Source: Subtercola endophyticus (GTDB lineage Bacteria; Actinomycetota; Actinomycetes; Actinomycetales; Microbacteriaceae). Taken from it: a stretch of 64,000 bases of DNA. The stretch covers positions 1,674,001 through 1,738,000 of the forward strand of contig NZ_CP087997.1 of assembly GCF_021044565.1 (NCBI RefSeq), read 5' to 3'. Under the pieces are notes generated by a model. That model searched no databases. It was not told the origin of the DNA and saw only the letters and a program-made list of their open reading frames with translations. Of the stretch, positions 25,569-34,500 are shown in pieces (the first letter of the stretch is position 1; every line of letters starts with the position of its first letter). The translations under genes were made by a program, and so were the position numbers.

Positions 25569-27852
25569 TGGTTTCTGGCAGCTGCGACCGGGGGTGACCG
25601 CCCTCTACGCGCAGGAGGCCTACGACATCGAAGCCACGCAGAACGGTCTCGTCGTCACGGCACCGACCGCGATCATCCGGCAGCGCGGTGACACCCTCAA
25701 CAGGGCGGTCATCACAGCCGAGATCCATTCGCCCCTGCCCGGCATCATCGGGGTGCGACTCACGCACCACGCAGGGGGAACTCGCCACGCCGGCTTCGAT
25801 CTGGTCGGCGCTGAGGCGGGGCACGGTTCGGCCGCGCTGCACGGTGCCGCCGGGCATCCGGAATCGGCCACCCTCACCAGCGGTGGCCTGACCGCACGCG
25901 TTACCGCCGGCGCCCCGTGGAACCTGACGTTCGAAACAGACGGCCGTGTGCTCGCTTCGAGCGGCAGTAAGTCGGTGGGCCACGTCTCGCTTGCCACCGA
26001 TGCGACAGTCGATCGTGGCCCCGCGGGCAACGCGCGCGCCGGTTCTGCCGGGCCAGGCGGCACTGCTTTCATGCACGAGCAGCTCTCGCTCGGCGTCGGC
26101 GAGCTCGTCTACGGGTTGGGCGAACGCTTCGGTCCGCTGGTCAAGAACGGCCAGGTCGTCGATGTGTGGAACGCCGACGGCGGCACCTCGAGTGAGCAGG
26201 CCTACAAGAACGTGCCGTTCTACCTCACTAACCGCGGCTACGGCGTGTTGGTGAACGACACCGGGCACGTTTCATTCGAAGTCGGGTCAGAAGCGGTCGA
26301 GCGGGTGCAGTTCTCGGTCGAGGGCGAGAGCATCGAGTACTTTGTGATTCTCGGGCCGACTCCCAAAGAGATACTCGAGCGATACACGGCGCTCACCGGC
26401 CGGCCTGCAGCAGTGCCGGCGTGGTCGTACGGTCTCTGGCTCTCGACCAGCTTCACCACCGACTACGACGAGCAGACCGTCACGAGCTTCATCGATGCGA
26501 TGGCCGAGCGCGACCTGCCGCTCAGCGTCTTCCACTTCGACTGCTTCTGGATGCGCGAGTTCAACTGGTGCGACTTCGAATGGGATGCCCGGGTGTTTCC
26601 CGACCCCGAAGGAATGCTCTCTCGGCTGCACGACAAAGACCTCCGGGTCTGCGTGTGGATCAACCCGTACATCGGCCAGCGCTCGGCGCTCTTCGCCGAA
26701 GGCAAGCAGAACGGATACTTCGTGAAGCGGCCAGACGGCAGTGTCTGGCAGTGGGATCTGTGGCAGGCCGGCATGGCCCTGGTCGACTTCACTAATCCTG
26801 CTGCGACAGCGTGGTATCAGTCGAAGCTCCGTGCGTTGCTCGACCAGGGTGTCGACGCCTTCAAGACCGACTTCGGCGAACGCATTCCTCTCGAAGTCGA
26901 CTACTTCGACGGCTCCAGCCCTGAGCGCATGCACAACTGGTACACCCAGCTCTACAACCAGGCCGTCTTCGATGTGCTTCAGGATGCCCGGGGTGAGGGT
27001 GACGCGGTGCTGTTCGCCCGTTCTGCCACCGTGGGAGGCCAGCGCCTGCCGGTGCACTGGGGTGGTGATTCCACCTCGACCTACGAGTCGATGGCCGAGA
27101 CGCTGCGCGGAGGGCTCTCGCTTGCTCTCAGCGGGTTCGGCTTGTGGAGCCACGACATCGGCGGATTCGAGGGAACCCCCGACGCGGGCGTTTTCAAACG
27201 CTGGACGGCCTTCGGCCTTCTGGGCAGCCACAGCCGGTTCCACGGGTCGAACTCGTACCGGGTGCCGTGGGCGTTCGATGAGGAGGCCGTCGAGGTCACC
27301 CGGCGGTTCACCACGCTGAAACTCTCGCTGATGCCCTACCTGTTCGAGGTCGGCCGCGAAGCCACCCGTACAGGCACCCCCGTCATGCGGCCCATGCAGC
27401 TCGAATTCCCTGATGACCCCGGCACCGCATACCTCGACCGCCAGTACATGCTGGGCGCCGACATTCTGGTTGCACCGGTGTTCAACGCGGAGGGCTGGGT
27501 CGACTTCTACCTGCCCTCCGGCACCTGGACAGGCCTGCTCACCGGCGAGACGATCACCGGTGGAGGCTGGCGACGGGAGAAGCACGACTTTCTCTCGCTG
27601 CCGCTCTACGTGCGAGAAGGCGCCGTGCTGCCCCGAGGTGCCCGCAACGACCGTCCGGACTACCCGTACCTCGAGGGGCTGACTCTCGAGGTCTACCCCG
27701 GCGGCGACGACCGGGTCGTCACGGTCACCGAGCCGACAGGTGAGAGTGCGTCGTTCACCGTCACGAGACACGCCGGCACGGTCGACGTGGTTTCGACGTC
27801 ACCGTTGCCCTTCACCGTGCGGCAGGTGCAGGTCGACCCAGCCCCACGCTGA
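25555..27852 (+). CDS. Alpha-xylosidase, glycoside hydrolase family 31 (YicI-like)
   Basis: A 765-aa cytoplasmic enzyme. KTDFGERIPLEVDYFDGSSP carries the nucleophile Asp, and HWGGDSTSTYESMAETLRGG carries the acid/base Asp; this second motif together with GFGLWSHDIGGFEGTPDAG is closest to alpha-xylosidases such as E. coli YicI. It would release xylose from alpha-1,6-xylosyl glucans (isoprimeverose units). GTG start with a GAAAGG site inside the end of the GH42 gene. Last gene of the LacI-controlled operon; directly behind it lie truncated genes on the other strand. Confidence 0.92.
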   Translation: MKFTDGFWQLRPGVTALYAQEAYDIEATQNGLVVTAPTAIIRQRGDTLNRAVITAEIHSPLPGIIGVRLTHHAGGTRHAGFDLVGAEAGHGSAALHGAAGHPESATLTSGGLTARVTAGAPWNLTFETDGRVLASSGSKSVGHVSLATDATVDRGPAGNARAGSAGPGGTAFMHEQLSLGVGELVYGLGERFGPLVKNGQVVDVWNADGGTSSEQAYKNVPFYLTNRGYGVLVNDTGHVSFEVGSEAVERVQFSVEGESIEYFVILGPTPKEILERYTALTGRPAAVPAWSYGLWLSTSFTTDYDEQTVTSFIDAMAERDLPLSVFHFDCFWMREFNWCDFEWDARVFPDPEGMLSRLHDKDLRVCVWINPYIGQRSALFAEGKQNGYFVKRPDGSVWQWDLWQAGMALVDFTNPAATAWYQSKLRALLDQGVDAFKTDFGERIPLEVDYFDGSSPERMHNWYTQLYNQAVFDVLQDARGEGDAVLFARSATVGGQRLPVHWGGDSTSTYESMAETLRGGLSLALSGFGLWSHDIGGFEGTPDAGVFKRWTAFGLLGSHSRFHGSNSYRVPWAFDEEAVEVTRRFTTLKLSLMPYLFEVGREATRTGTPVMRPMQLEFPDDPGTAYLDRQYMLGADILVAPVFNAEGWVDFYLPSGTWTGLLTGETITGGGWRREKHDFLSLPLYVREGAVLPRGARNDRPDYPYLEGLTLEVYPGGDDRVVTVTEPTGESASFTVTRHAGTVDVVSTSPLPFTVRQVQVDPAPR

Positions 27853-27861
27853 ACCGGAGCG

Positions 27862-28046
27862 GTCACCGGCTTCGATCCGTTCGAACGCGCCGGTGAGATC
27901 ATCCGTGGCCAGCAGGATGCCCGCGTAGGTGCCCTTCGCCATGATCTCGGTGATCGCCGTGCGCTCCGCTTCGCTGATACCGGGATCCACTGTTGGCGGC
28001 TGCAGAACGATGGAGGCGCTGGGACTCCCGCGCTTCTCGATTTCTG
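27862..28046 (-). pseudogene. VOC (glyoxalase/bleomycin-resistance) domain remnant
   Basis: The minus frame reads SASIVLQPPTVDPGISEAER, then ITEIMAKGTYAGILLATDDL and FERIEAGD. This is the middle of the VOC family that commonly follows a small AraC gene in actinobacteria. About 60 N-terminal and 35 C-terminal residues of the usual protein are missing; the 3' truncation point is within 10-15 bp of the alpha-xylosidase stop codon. Non-functional. Confidence 0.6.
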
Positions 28047-28384
28047 ATCGGTCGGGTGATCTGCATTGCAACACAGGCGGGCATGCCGGCCGTTGCGTCA
28101 CCCGCTTCGCGACGGTAAACGCTGGGCGGAGCGCCGACGAACTCGCTGAATCGGGTGCTGAACGTTCCCACCGACGTGAAACCGACACAGAAGCAGATGT
28201 CGGTAACGCTGAGGTCGACTCGGCGCAGTAGAGTCATGGCGCGCTCGATCCGCCGTGTCATCAGGTAGCGGTACGGTGATTCGCCGTATGCGAGCTTGAA
28301 CGATCGGCTGAGGTGCCCGCTCGACATGCTCACGCCTCGTGCGAGGGCCTCGACGTTGAGGGGTGACGCATAGGTTGAATTCAC
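27899..28384 (-). CDS. AraC-family regulator, ends altered (probably decayed)
   Basis: Contains an intact AraC DNA-binding domain: LNVEALARGVSMSSGHLSRS, then YGESPYRYLMTRRIERAMTL and VGFTSVGTFSTRFSEFVGAP. After TRPIRNREA, where relatives stop, the frame runs out of phase through the VOC remnant as basic nonsense. The N-terminus also lacks the usual first helix; GTG at 28384 is used because the longer TTG start at 28420 overlaps the divergent DUF1801 gene. In intact genomes this gene controls the adjacent VOC gene, which here is destroyed. Confidence 0.55.
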   Translation of the reverse strand: MNSTYASPLNVEALARGVSMSSGHLSRSFKLAYGESPYRYLMTRRIERAMTLLRRVDLSVTDICFCVGFTSVGTFSTRFSEFVGAPPSVYRREAGDATAGMPACVAMQITRPIRNREARESQRLHRSAAANSGSRYQRSGAHGDHRDHGEGHLRGHPAGHG

Positions 28385-28407
28385 GAGGATCGATGAGAGG
28401 CGAGACG

Positions 28408-28872
28408 ATGACTGAAGCAAAGAAGCAAGCCGGCTCGACAGCGGCAGGATTCTCGGCCGAGGAGCGTGCTGCGATGAAACAACGCGCAGCAGAGCTGAAG
28501 GCCGAGGCTCGCCGCTCTAGTGGCGCCGAGAAAGCTGCCGCCGCCGAAGAGGCAGTCATGGCAAAAATTGCTGGCATGCAGGAGCCCGATCGTGAGATGG
28601 CGGAGCGCCTGCATGCAATCGTCACCAAGGCGGCTCCCGAGCTGACGCCCAAGCTCTATTACGGTCAGCCAGGATGGGCCAAAGACGGAAAAGTCATCGT
28701 GTTCTTCCGCAGCGGTATCGACGACAAGGCGCGCTACTCCACCCTGGGTTTCAGCGTCTCAGCGTCGCTCGACGACGACTCCGGGTGGTGGCCGACCTCG
28801 TACGCCCTGAAGCACATCACGAACGACAGCGCAGAACTCATCGCCAGACTGGTGAGGGCCGCTGTGCGCTGA
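28408..28872 (+). CDS. DUF1801 (YdhG-like) family protein
   Basis: A 154-aa protein. An Ala/Glu/Lys-rich N-terminal helix (about residues 15-60) is followed by the DUF1801 core: MAERLHAIVTKAAPELTPKL, YYGQPGWAKDGKVIVFFRSG and FSVSASLDDDSGWWPTSYAL. Relatives are described as frataxin-like iron-handling or general stress proteins; the role here is unproven. ATG has a GAGAGGCG site. It diverges from the damaged AraC gene. Confidence 0.8.
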   Translation: MTEAKKQAGSTAAGFSAEERAAMKQRAAELKAEARRSSGAEKAAAAEEAVMAKIAGMQEPDREMAERLHAIVTKAAPELTPKLYYGQPGWAKDGKVIVFFRSGIDDKARYSTLGFSVSASLDDDSGWWPTSYALKHITNDSAELIARLVRAAVR

Positions 28873-29011
28873 GGCAGACTGAAGCCTCAACCGTCGAGAA
28901 CGGGCAACGCTCTGCTCTCGTGCCCGTGTCGCAGACCGGTGCACAACCCCGGTGAGCGCAGAAGTTGAAGAGCCGCTCGGCACCGGGGCCCGCTGACGTG
29001 CCTGACGCAAC

Positions 29012-29043
29012 GAAAATGGGACCGCCTAGGCGGTCCCATTTTC
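29012..29043. terminator. Perfect 32-bp palindromic terminator
   Basis: The half GAAAATGGGACCGCCT is followed by its exact complement. The GC-rich stem is flanked by A4 and T4, so it works as an intrinsic terminator in both directions: downstream of the tRNA on the minus strand and after the DUF1801 gene on the plus strand. Confidence 0.9.
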
Positions 29044-29048
29044 CGTTG

Positions 29049-29122
<74 letters not shown>

Positions 29123-29273
29123 TGGAGACAACTTGTCTATATTAGCCCAACTTCGGCCGAGCCGCGAAACCGGTACCGTTACAGCCACGGCCGCCGCACC
29201 ACCGGCCGACCCACCGCACCATCGACCGACCGACCGAACCTGCCGCTCCGCACCAACCGAAGGAACCGCGCCC

Positions 29274-30659
29274 ATGACGATCTCCCAGTGGAACCTCGAC
29301 GACCGCGAAGGCCGCGTCTCGCAAGTCGAGGCGTTCGCCCGCGGCAAAGAGTTGCGCCGGCACCTGCCACGGCGCGAGCACGCGAACTTCGTTCCGTCTG
29401 CCGAGAGAGACCCCCTGGGCATCCTGAGCCTGCAGGCCGAGAGCCGCGTGCAAGAGCTCATTCCGCTTCGAAACGAGCGGATGCTCAGCAGCCCCTTCGC
29501 GTTCTACCGCGGTACCGCGGGCATCATGGCGGCGGATCTCGGCCGAGAGGCGAATACGGGAATCCGCGTGGTGAGCTGCGGTGACGCGCACGTAAGCAAC
29601 TTCGGACTGTTCGCGAGCCCGCAGCGCACACTGGTGTTCGACCTGAACGACTTCGACGAGGCCGCGGTGGCTCCGTGGGAGTGGGACGTCAAGCGCCTCG
29701 TCGCCAGCGTGGTGATCGGCGCGCGCCAGAGCAACTTCACGGACGAGAACGTGCGGCTCGCCGCCCGGGCCGCCGCCAAGGCCTACCGCGAGGGCCTGAA
29801 CGACATGATGAAGCTCAGCGTGCTCGAGCGGTACTATTTTCGCATCGACACCGAGACACCCGACTCCGGGCTCGACTCGGCGGCACAGAAAGTGCTCGAC
29901 AAGGCGACTCAGCAGGCGCGGCGACGCACGTCGCAGGCGTTCGTCGAGAAGATCTCCGAACGGGGTGAAGATGGCCGGCTGCTCATCCGCGAAGATCCGC
30001 CCGTGCTCACTCACGTGCCCGACGCGACCGAAGAGCTCGTGCTCGAGCTGTTCGAGCAATACAAACGAACGGTTCCGTCTGACATTGTGAAGCTGCTGAG
30101 CCAGTTCACGCTCACGGATATTGCCATGCGAGTTGTCGGCGTGGGCAGCGTGGGAACGCGGTGTTACATCCTCATCCTCACCGGGCCGCAGGGCGAGGCG
30201 CTCGTGCTGCAGGTGAAAGAGGCGCAGGTCTCGGTGCTGCAATCGTTCGGCGGAGAGCATCCGGGGCCGAACTCGCAGCCGCGGGCCGACCCGTACAACG
30301 CGGCGGTGGATGCTCTGCAGGGCCGCCGCGTCGTCGCCAACCAGCACATTCTGCAGGCCGTCTCGGACTCGTTCTTGGGGTACCTCAAGTACGACGGACG
30401 CGACTTCTACGTGCGCCAGTTTCGCGACATGAAAGGATCGATCGACGTGTCGACCCTGAAACTCTCGCCCTTCATCACGTATTCGGCCGCCTGCGGAACC
30501 CTGCTCGCCCGTGCTCACGCCCAGAGCGAAGGCGCGGCCGTGATCGCCGGCTACCTCGGCACCTCAGACGTGTTCGACCAGGCTGTCGTCGACTGGTCGC
30601 TCGCCTACGCCACCCAATCGCTCGACGACTTCCACGCCTTCGAGGCCGCCCAGTCCTAA
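29274..30659 (+). CDS. DUF2252 family protein
   Basis: A 461-aa protein of the actinobacterial DUF2252 family, which has a distant kinase-like (aminoglycoside-phosphotransferase) look. Seen motifs: FAFYRGTAGIMAADL, VVSCGDAHVSNFGLFASPQR, LVFDLNDFDEAAVAPWEWDV (GDxHxxNFG and FDxNDFDE, resembling catalytic loop and metal site) and LSPFITYSAACGTLLARAHA. Biochemical function is unknown. The ATG at 29274 has a GAAGGAA site; a longer frame overlaps the tRNA and is rejected. No operon partner. Confidence 0.88.
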   Translation: MTISQWNLDDREGRVSQVEAFARGKELRRHLPRREHANFVPSAERDPLGILSLQAESRVQELIPLRNERMLSSPFAFYRGTAGIMAADLGREANTGIRVVSCGDAHVSNFGLFASPQRTLVFDLNDFDEAAVAPWEWDVKRLVASVVIGARQSNFTDENVRLAARAAAKAYREGLNDMMKLSVLERYYFRIDTETPDSGLDSAAQKVLDKATQQARRRTSQAFVEKISERGEDGRLLIREDPPVLTHVPDATEELVLELFEQYKRTVPSDIVKLLSQFTLTDIAMRVVGVGSVGTRCYILILTGPQGEALVLQVKEAQVSVLQSFGGEHPGPNSQPRADPYNAAVDALQGRRVVANQHILQAVSDSFLGYLKYDGRDFYVRQFRDMKGSIDVSTLKLSPFITYSAACGTLLARAHAQSEGAAVIAGYLGTSDVFDQAVVDWSLAYATQSLDDFHAFEAAQS

Positions 30660-30709
30660 CCCGCCTGCCCCGCCTGCCCTCCCCTCCCCTCCCCTCCCGC
30701 GGCATCGGG

Positions 30710-30757
30710 TTTGCGCAGAAGCACTCAAGACGGCGATTCCAGGTGCTTCTGCGCAAA
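30710..30757. repeat. 48-bp palindromic element, copy A
   Basis: Arms TTTGCGCAGAAGCAC and GTGCTTCTGCGCAAA (15 bp, perfect) around an 18-nt loop, between the convergent DUF2252 and MOSC genes. Same size and layout as copies at 43351 and 43885. Its plus-strand frame starting FAQKH is open throughout. No U-run, so not a classic terminator. Confidence 0.9.
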
Positions 30758-30813
30758 ATCGATGGAGCCGGGGGCGGCGCGGGCCAGCGGGAGGGTGGAG
30801 GCGTCGAATGGGA

Positions 30814-30923
30814 GGCGTCCGGCGCCGACAGTGGCGTCCGGCGCCGACAGTGGCGTCCGGCGCCGACAGAGGCGTCCGGCGCCGACAGTGGCGCAGGCGT
30901 CAGGCGTCAGGCGTCAGGCGTCG
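30814..30923. repeat. Tandem repeats: 19 bp x4, then 7 bp x4
   Basis: GGCGTCCGGCGCCGACAGT is repeated four times without gaps (30814-30889, one base different in unit 3), followed after six bases by GGCGTCA three times and GGCGTCG. The last units cover the stop codon of the MOSC gene on the minus strand. Variable-number-repeat type region. Confidence 0.9.
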
Positions 30924-31480
30924 ATGGAGGCGCGGGTGCCCACGAAGACGTCGGTGATAGTGGGGGCGTCGGCGGGCGAGTGGATGATCGTGATCTCGTC
31001 ACCCGCGACGATGCTGCCCTGCTTCACCACGCGCAGGTACAGGCCGGTGCGCCGGGCTTCGGCGAAGCGTTTGACCCAGCCCCGGGCATCCGCCCCGCCC
31101 ACCCAGCGCGCGAACGTGGCGCACGGGGTTCGGGGCGAGGTCACTTCGACGAGTACGGAGGGGCCGATCTGCCAGCGCTCCCCCACGCGCGCGCCGCTGA
31201 TGTCGAGCCCGCTCACGCGGAGATTCTCGCCGAACCAGCCGGCTGGCAGTTCGCGGCCGAGTTCGTCTTGCCAGTACTCGGCGTCTTCTTCGGCGTAAAC
31301 GTAGAGTGCCTGCTCTGGGCCGCCGTGGTGTTTACGGCTGGCCTGCACGTCGGCGTAGAGTCCGAGCTTTCGCACCTTGACGGGGCCCAACACCGGGCGT
31401 TTGTCGATGGCGGTGACGCCCTCAGCGCCGGGGTCGGGCAGTAGCGCATGCACTACGCACGCGGCAAGCAGTTCGGCCAT
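30914..31480 (-). CDS. MOSC-domain protein (YiiM-like)
   Basis: A 188-aa stand-alone MOSC (molybdenum cofactor sulfurase C-terminal) domain. Motifs: GLYADVQASRKHHGGPEQAL, ELPAGWFGENLRVSGLDISG, RWQIGPSVLVEVTSPRTPC, the last with the conserved Cys, and GWVKRFAEARRTGLYLRVV. Related proteins bind the molybdenum cofactor and reduce N-hydroxylated compounds with partners. Minus strand, 48 bp downstream of the tubulin-cassette gene, but probably separate from that cassette. Confidence 0.88.
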   Translation of the reverse strand: MAELLAACVVHALLPDPGAEGVTAIDKRPVLGPVKVRKLGLYADVQASRKHHGGPEQALYVYAEEDAEYWQDELGRELPAGWFGENLRVSGLDISGARVGERWQIGPSVLVEVTSPRTPCATFARWVGGADARGWVKRFAEARRTGLYLRVVKQGSIVAGDEITIIHSPADAPTITDVFVGTRASIDA

Positions 31481-31528
31481 ATCGGAGCCTTTCCCTCGAA
31501 GGTCTGTCTCGATTCTAAGCGGGGCGGT

Positions 31529-34500
31529 TCAGATGCCGCTGTTGGTGCAGGCGGCGCCCGAGCGGGGGTCGGCGGCGGGGCAGGTGGTCTTGCCGCAGCG
31601 CGGGCAGCGCGGGGCGAGCGTGGGGGCGCCGACGGATGCCCGGCCAGAGCCTCCGGCTCCGCCGGCGTCGAAACCGGCATCCATTCCGGCCTGCACGGCG
31701 GCGAGCGCCTCGGCGAGTTCTGGATGGCGACGCTTACTGTCGCCCCAGAGGTGCACCGCGCTGAGTGGAAGCGGCCCCACCAGGTCGATGCGGATCACCA
31801 CGTCGAGCGGGCGGGCGACGGCGTCGCTGTACGTCGTGACGTGCAACTCGTGCCCCGGCTTCTGCCGCACCTCGCGCGCAAGCCGCTGCGGCAGCACGAG
31901 ATAGGTCGCGGGCTCGTGGTGGTGACCGTCTTGCAGCTCGAACGGAGCGATCCCGAGAGCACTCAGCGGTGTGACGGGGTCGCCCTCCGCGCCGAGGGCT
32001 TCGGTGAGAAAGTCGCTCCAGTCGAGCGTGGGGCCGGTGAAGCCCCCGCGACTGGAGCCACCCGTACCACCCGTACCGCCAGAGCCACCCGTACCGCCAG
32101 AGCCACCGGCGCCACCCAAGCCACCAGCACCACCAGCGCCGCTCGCACCATCGAACGTGCCGAACACGTCGGCGCCCGACGACCTCTCGATGCCTGTCGC
32201 ATCGGCCTGCAGAGCCGCCAGCGGGTCGGAGACCAGCCGCCGCACGTGCGGCCGCGCCTCGTAGAGCGCCCCGCTCTGCACGGCCGCGATCAGCTCGCGC
32301 AACCGCACCCGGGCTACCGCGAGCAGCAGGTTCTCGTCGGTCATGTTCTGCCGCACGATGCGGCGCGAGTTGTTCGAGGCGTGCGGCAGGTCGTGGTCGA
32401 GCGCGTCGAGCCCCAACTGATCGGCCGACAGCCCGAGGCGCGCGCCGATCTGCAACAGCATCTCTTCGAACGCCTCGGCCCGCCAGCCGACCCGCACGAG
32501 GCTGTGCGCCGCCGAGTGCTGCAGGCGAATCGACTCGGCCGAGTTGCCCTCGAAGGCCTGGGCGATCTGCATCGCGAAAGGCATCGAGTGGTTGTCTCCG
32601 CCGTCGAGGCCGGCTTCGAGCCACGCTCGGTCTACCGTCCACGGTGTGTGCAGCGACACCGCGAGCAGCTCGAGCCAGTCCATCGCCTGAATGTAGAGGC
32701 TGTTGAGGCGATGCAACTCCGAGCGGCCCGCCGCGCTGGCATCCGCGAGCTGATTGAGGTCTTCGAGCGTCAGATTGACGGTTCTGTCGTATGACGACCA
32801 GCCGCGATAGTACGCAGCCATAAAGCCGAAGACGAACAGCACCAAAGCCACGATCACGCCCGTCACGATCATCCAATCGGCCGGATACAGGCTCCAGTCG
32901 CGAACGAAACCGAACAGGCGCGGCAAGAAGAACAGCAGTGCCCCGAGCGCGACGATGATGATCGTCGACACCAGCACGCGCAGATGAAAAGCCTGCCGCA
33001 ACCGCACGAGCGCGCCCGGCGCCGGCAGCGTCACGGCGGTGAGCCGGTGCTCGAAGTAGGCGAGGTCGGTGCGAATGCGGTCGCGCGTGGAGTTCATGCG
33101 GCCCAGCATCTTCCACAAGAACGACCGCTCGCGCAGCGCCAGCCACGACTCGAATGACACGAGCGCCGCGCGATACTGCTCGAGCTGCGCCTCGACCCGA
33201 ATGCGCTGGTCACCGAGGTCGGTGCCGGTGTGCTCGAGCGACTGCAGCTTGGTCGGCAGAGCGACGCACTCGTTCAGGTAGGGCCGGATGCCCGCATACG
33301 GGTCGTCACCAGAACCCCCCACCACGTCGTCGTCGATCGGCGGGATGAGCGCCGCGATCTCGCCCTCGTCGTTGAGGCTGATGGCACCGTTCGAGATGAG
33401 GTACTGCTTCAGCGTCTCGAACCGCTTGGAGGCAGAGATGTACTCGCCCTGCGCGTGCGCGTAGCGCGTCGCGAGCGCGTCGGCGTCGGCCTGGGTCGTG
33501 CGAATCGCCTCGGTGAGGTCGTCGCGCAGCGTGGCGCCTTCGTGCAGGTTCGCCGAGCTGACCGTCGCCGGAAAACCGGGCGGAGCCGGCACTGTTTCGG
33601 CCGGAAACACCCACTCGTCGGTCGTCTCGGGCAGCACATCGCTGACGCGCCCGAACACGGGAATCTTTTCTTCGATCGGGGTGAATCCACGGTCGACGAG
33701 GTTGGCGCTGCCGTCGAGCGAGCCGAAGACCAATTCGCGAAGGCCGGTCCAGAGCCGGGGTGTGGAGCGCAGGGCACTTGCAGCGGCGGGCGAATGCAGG
33801 GCATCCTGCGCCTTCGATTCGGCCTCGAGCACCGCGGCGCGGGTCTGCAGCAGCAGCCGGTCGCGGGTGTCGACCTTCGACTTGTCGCCCGACACGACCT
33901 CGAGCCGGCCCTCATCACCCTGAAAGAGCGAGTGGGTGACTGACGCAGCGCCCGAGCGGTTGAAGGTGAAGAACCAGCGCGGCATCCAGCGCAGCTTCTC
34001 GAACGCGAACGCGAAGAACATGGCGAATTGGCGAGCCGGGTTGATGCGCTCGCGCGGCACCTTCATGTCGACCGACGGGCGATGATAGCTCAGCTTGGCG
34101 TCGTCGAGCTCGAAGGCCGAGTCGACCATGGCGGTCACGTAGTCGTCGATACGGTCATCCGGAATCGCCGCTGTTCCCTCAGCGGGCACACCCCGCGAGG
34201 GGTCGATGAGCGCAGACGACGGGTCGGCGGCCTGGTCGAGCACCTGGGCGGCGACCCGGCGGGCGAGCCCATCGGTGACCACGCCGTTCACGAACACGCG
34301 CGGCATGAAGATGCCGCTGGCAGCCGACGCCTCGCGCTCGAAGGTGTCGAGCGACCCGTTCGGCACACCGTTCCAGATGCCGCTCACGGTGGCGATGTGC
34401 ATGAGCGTGAAACCCACGAACCGCTCGTTGTCGCGCACGAAGGCGTCGCCCGCCCAGGGGCTCGAGCGGTCTTCGGGCGAGGCTACGAGGGTGATGCCCT

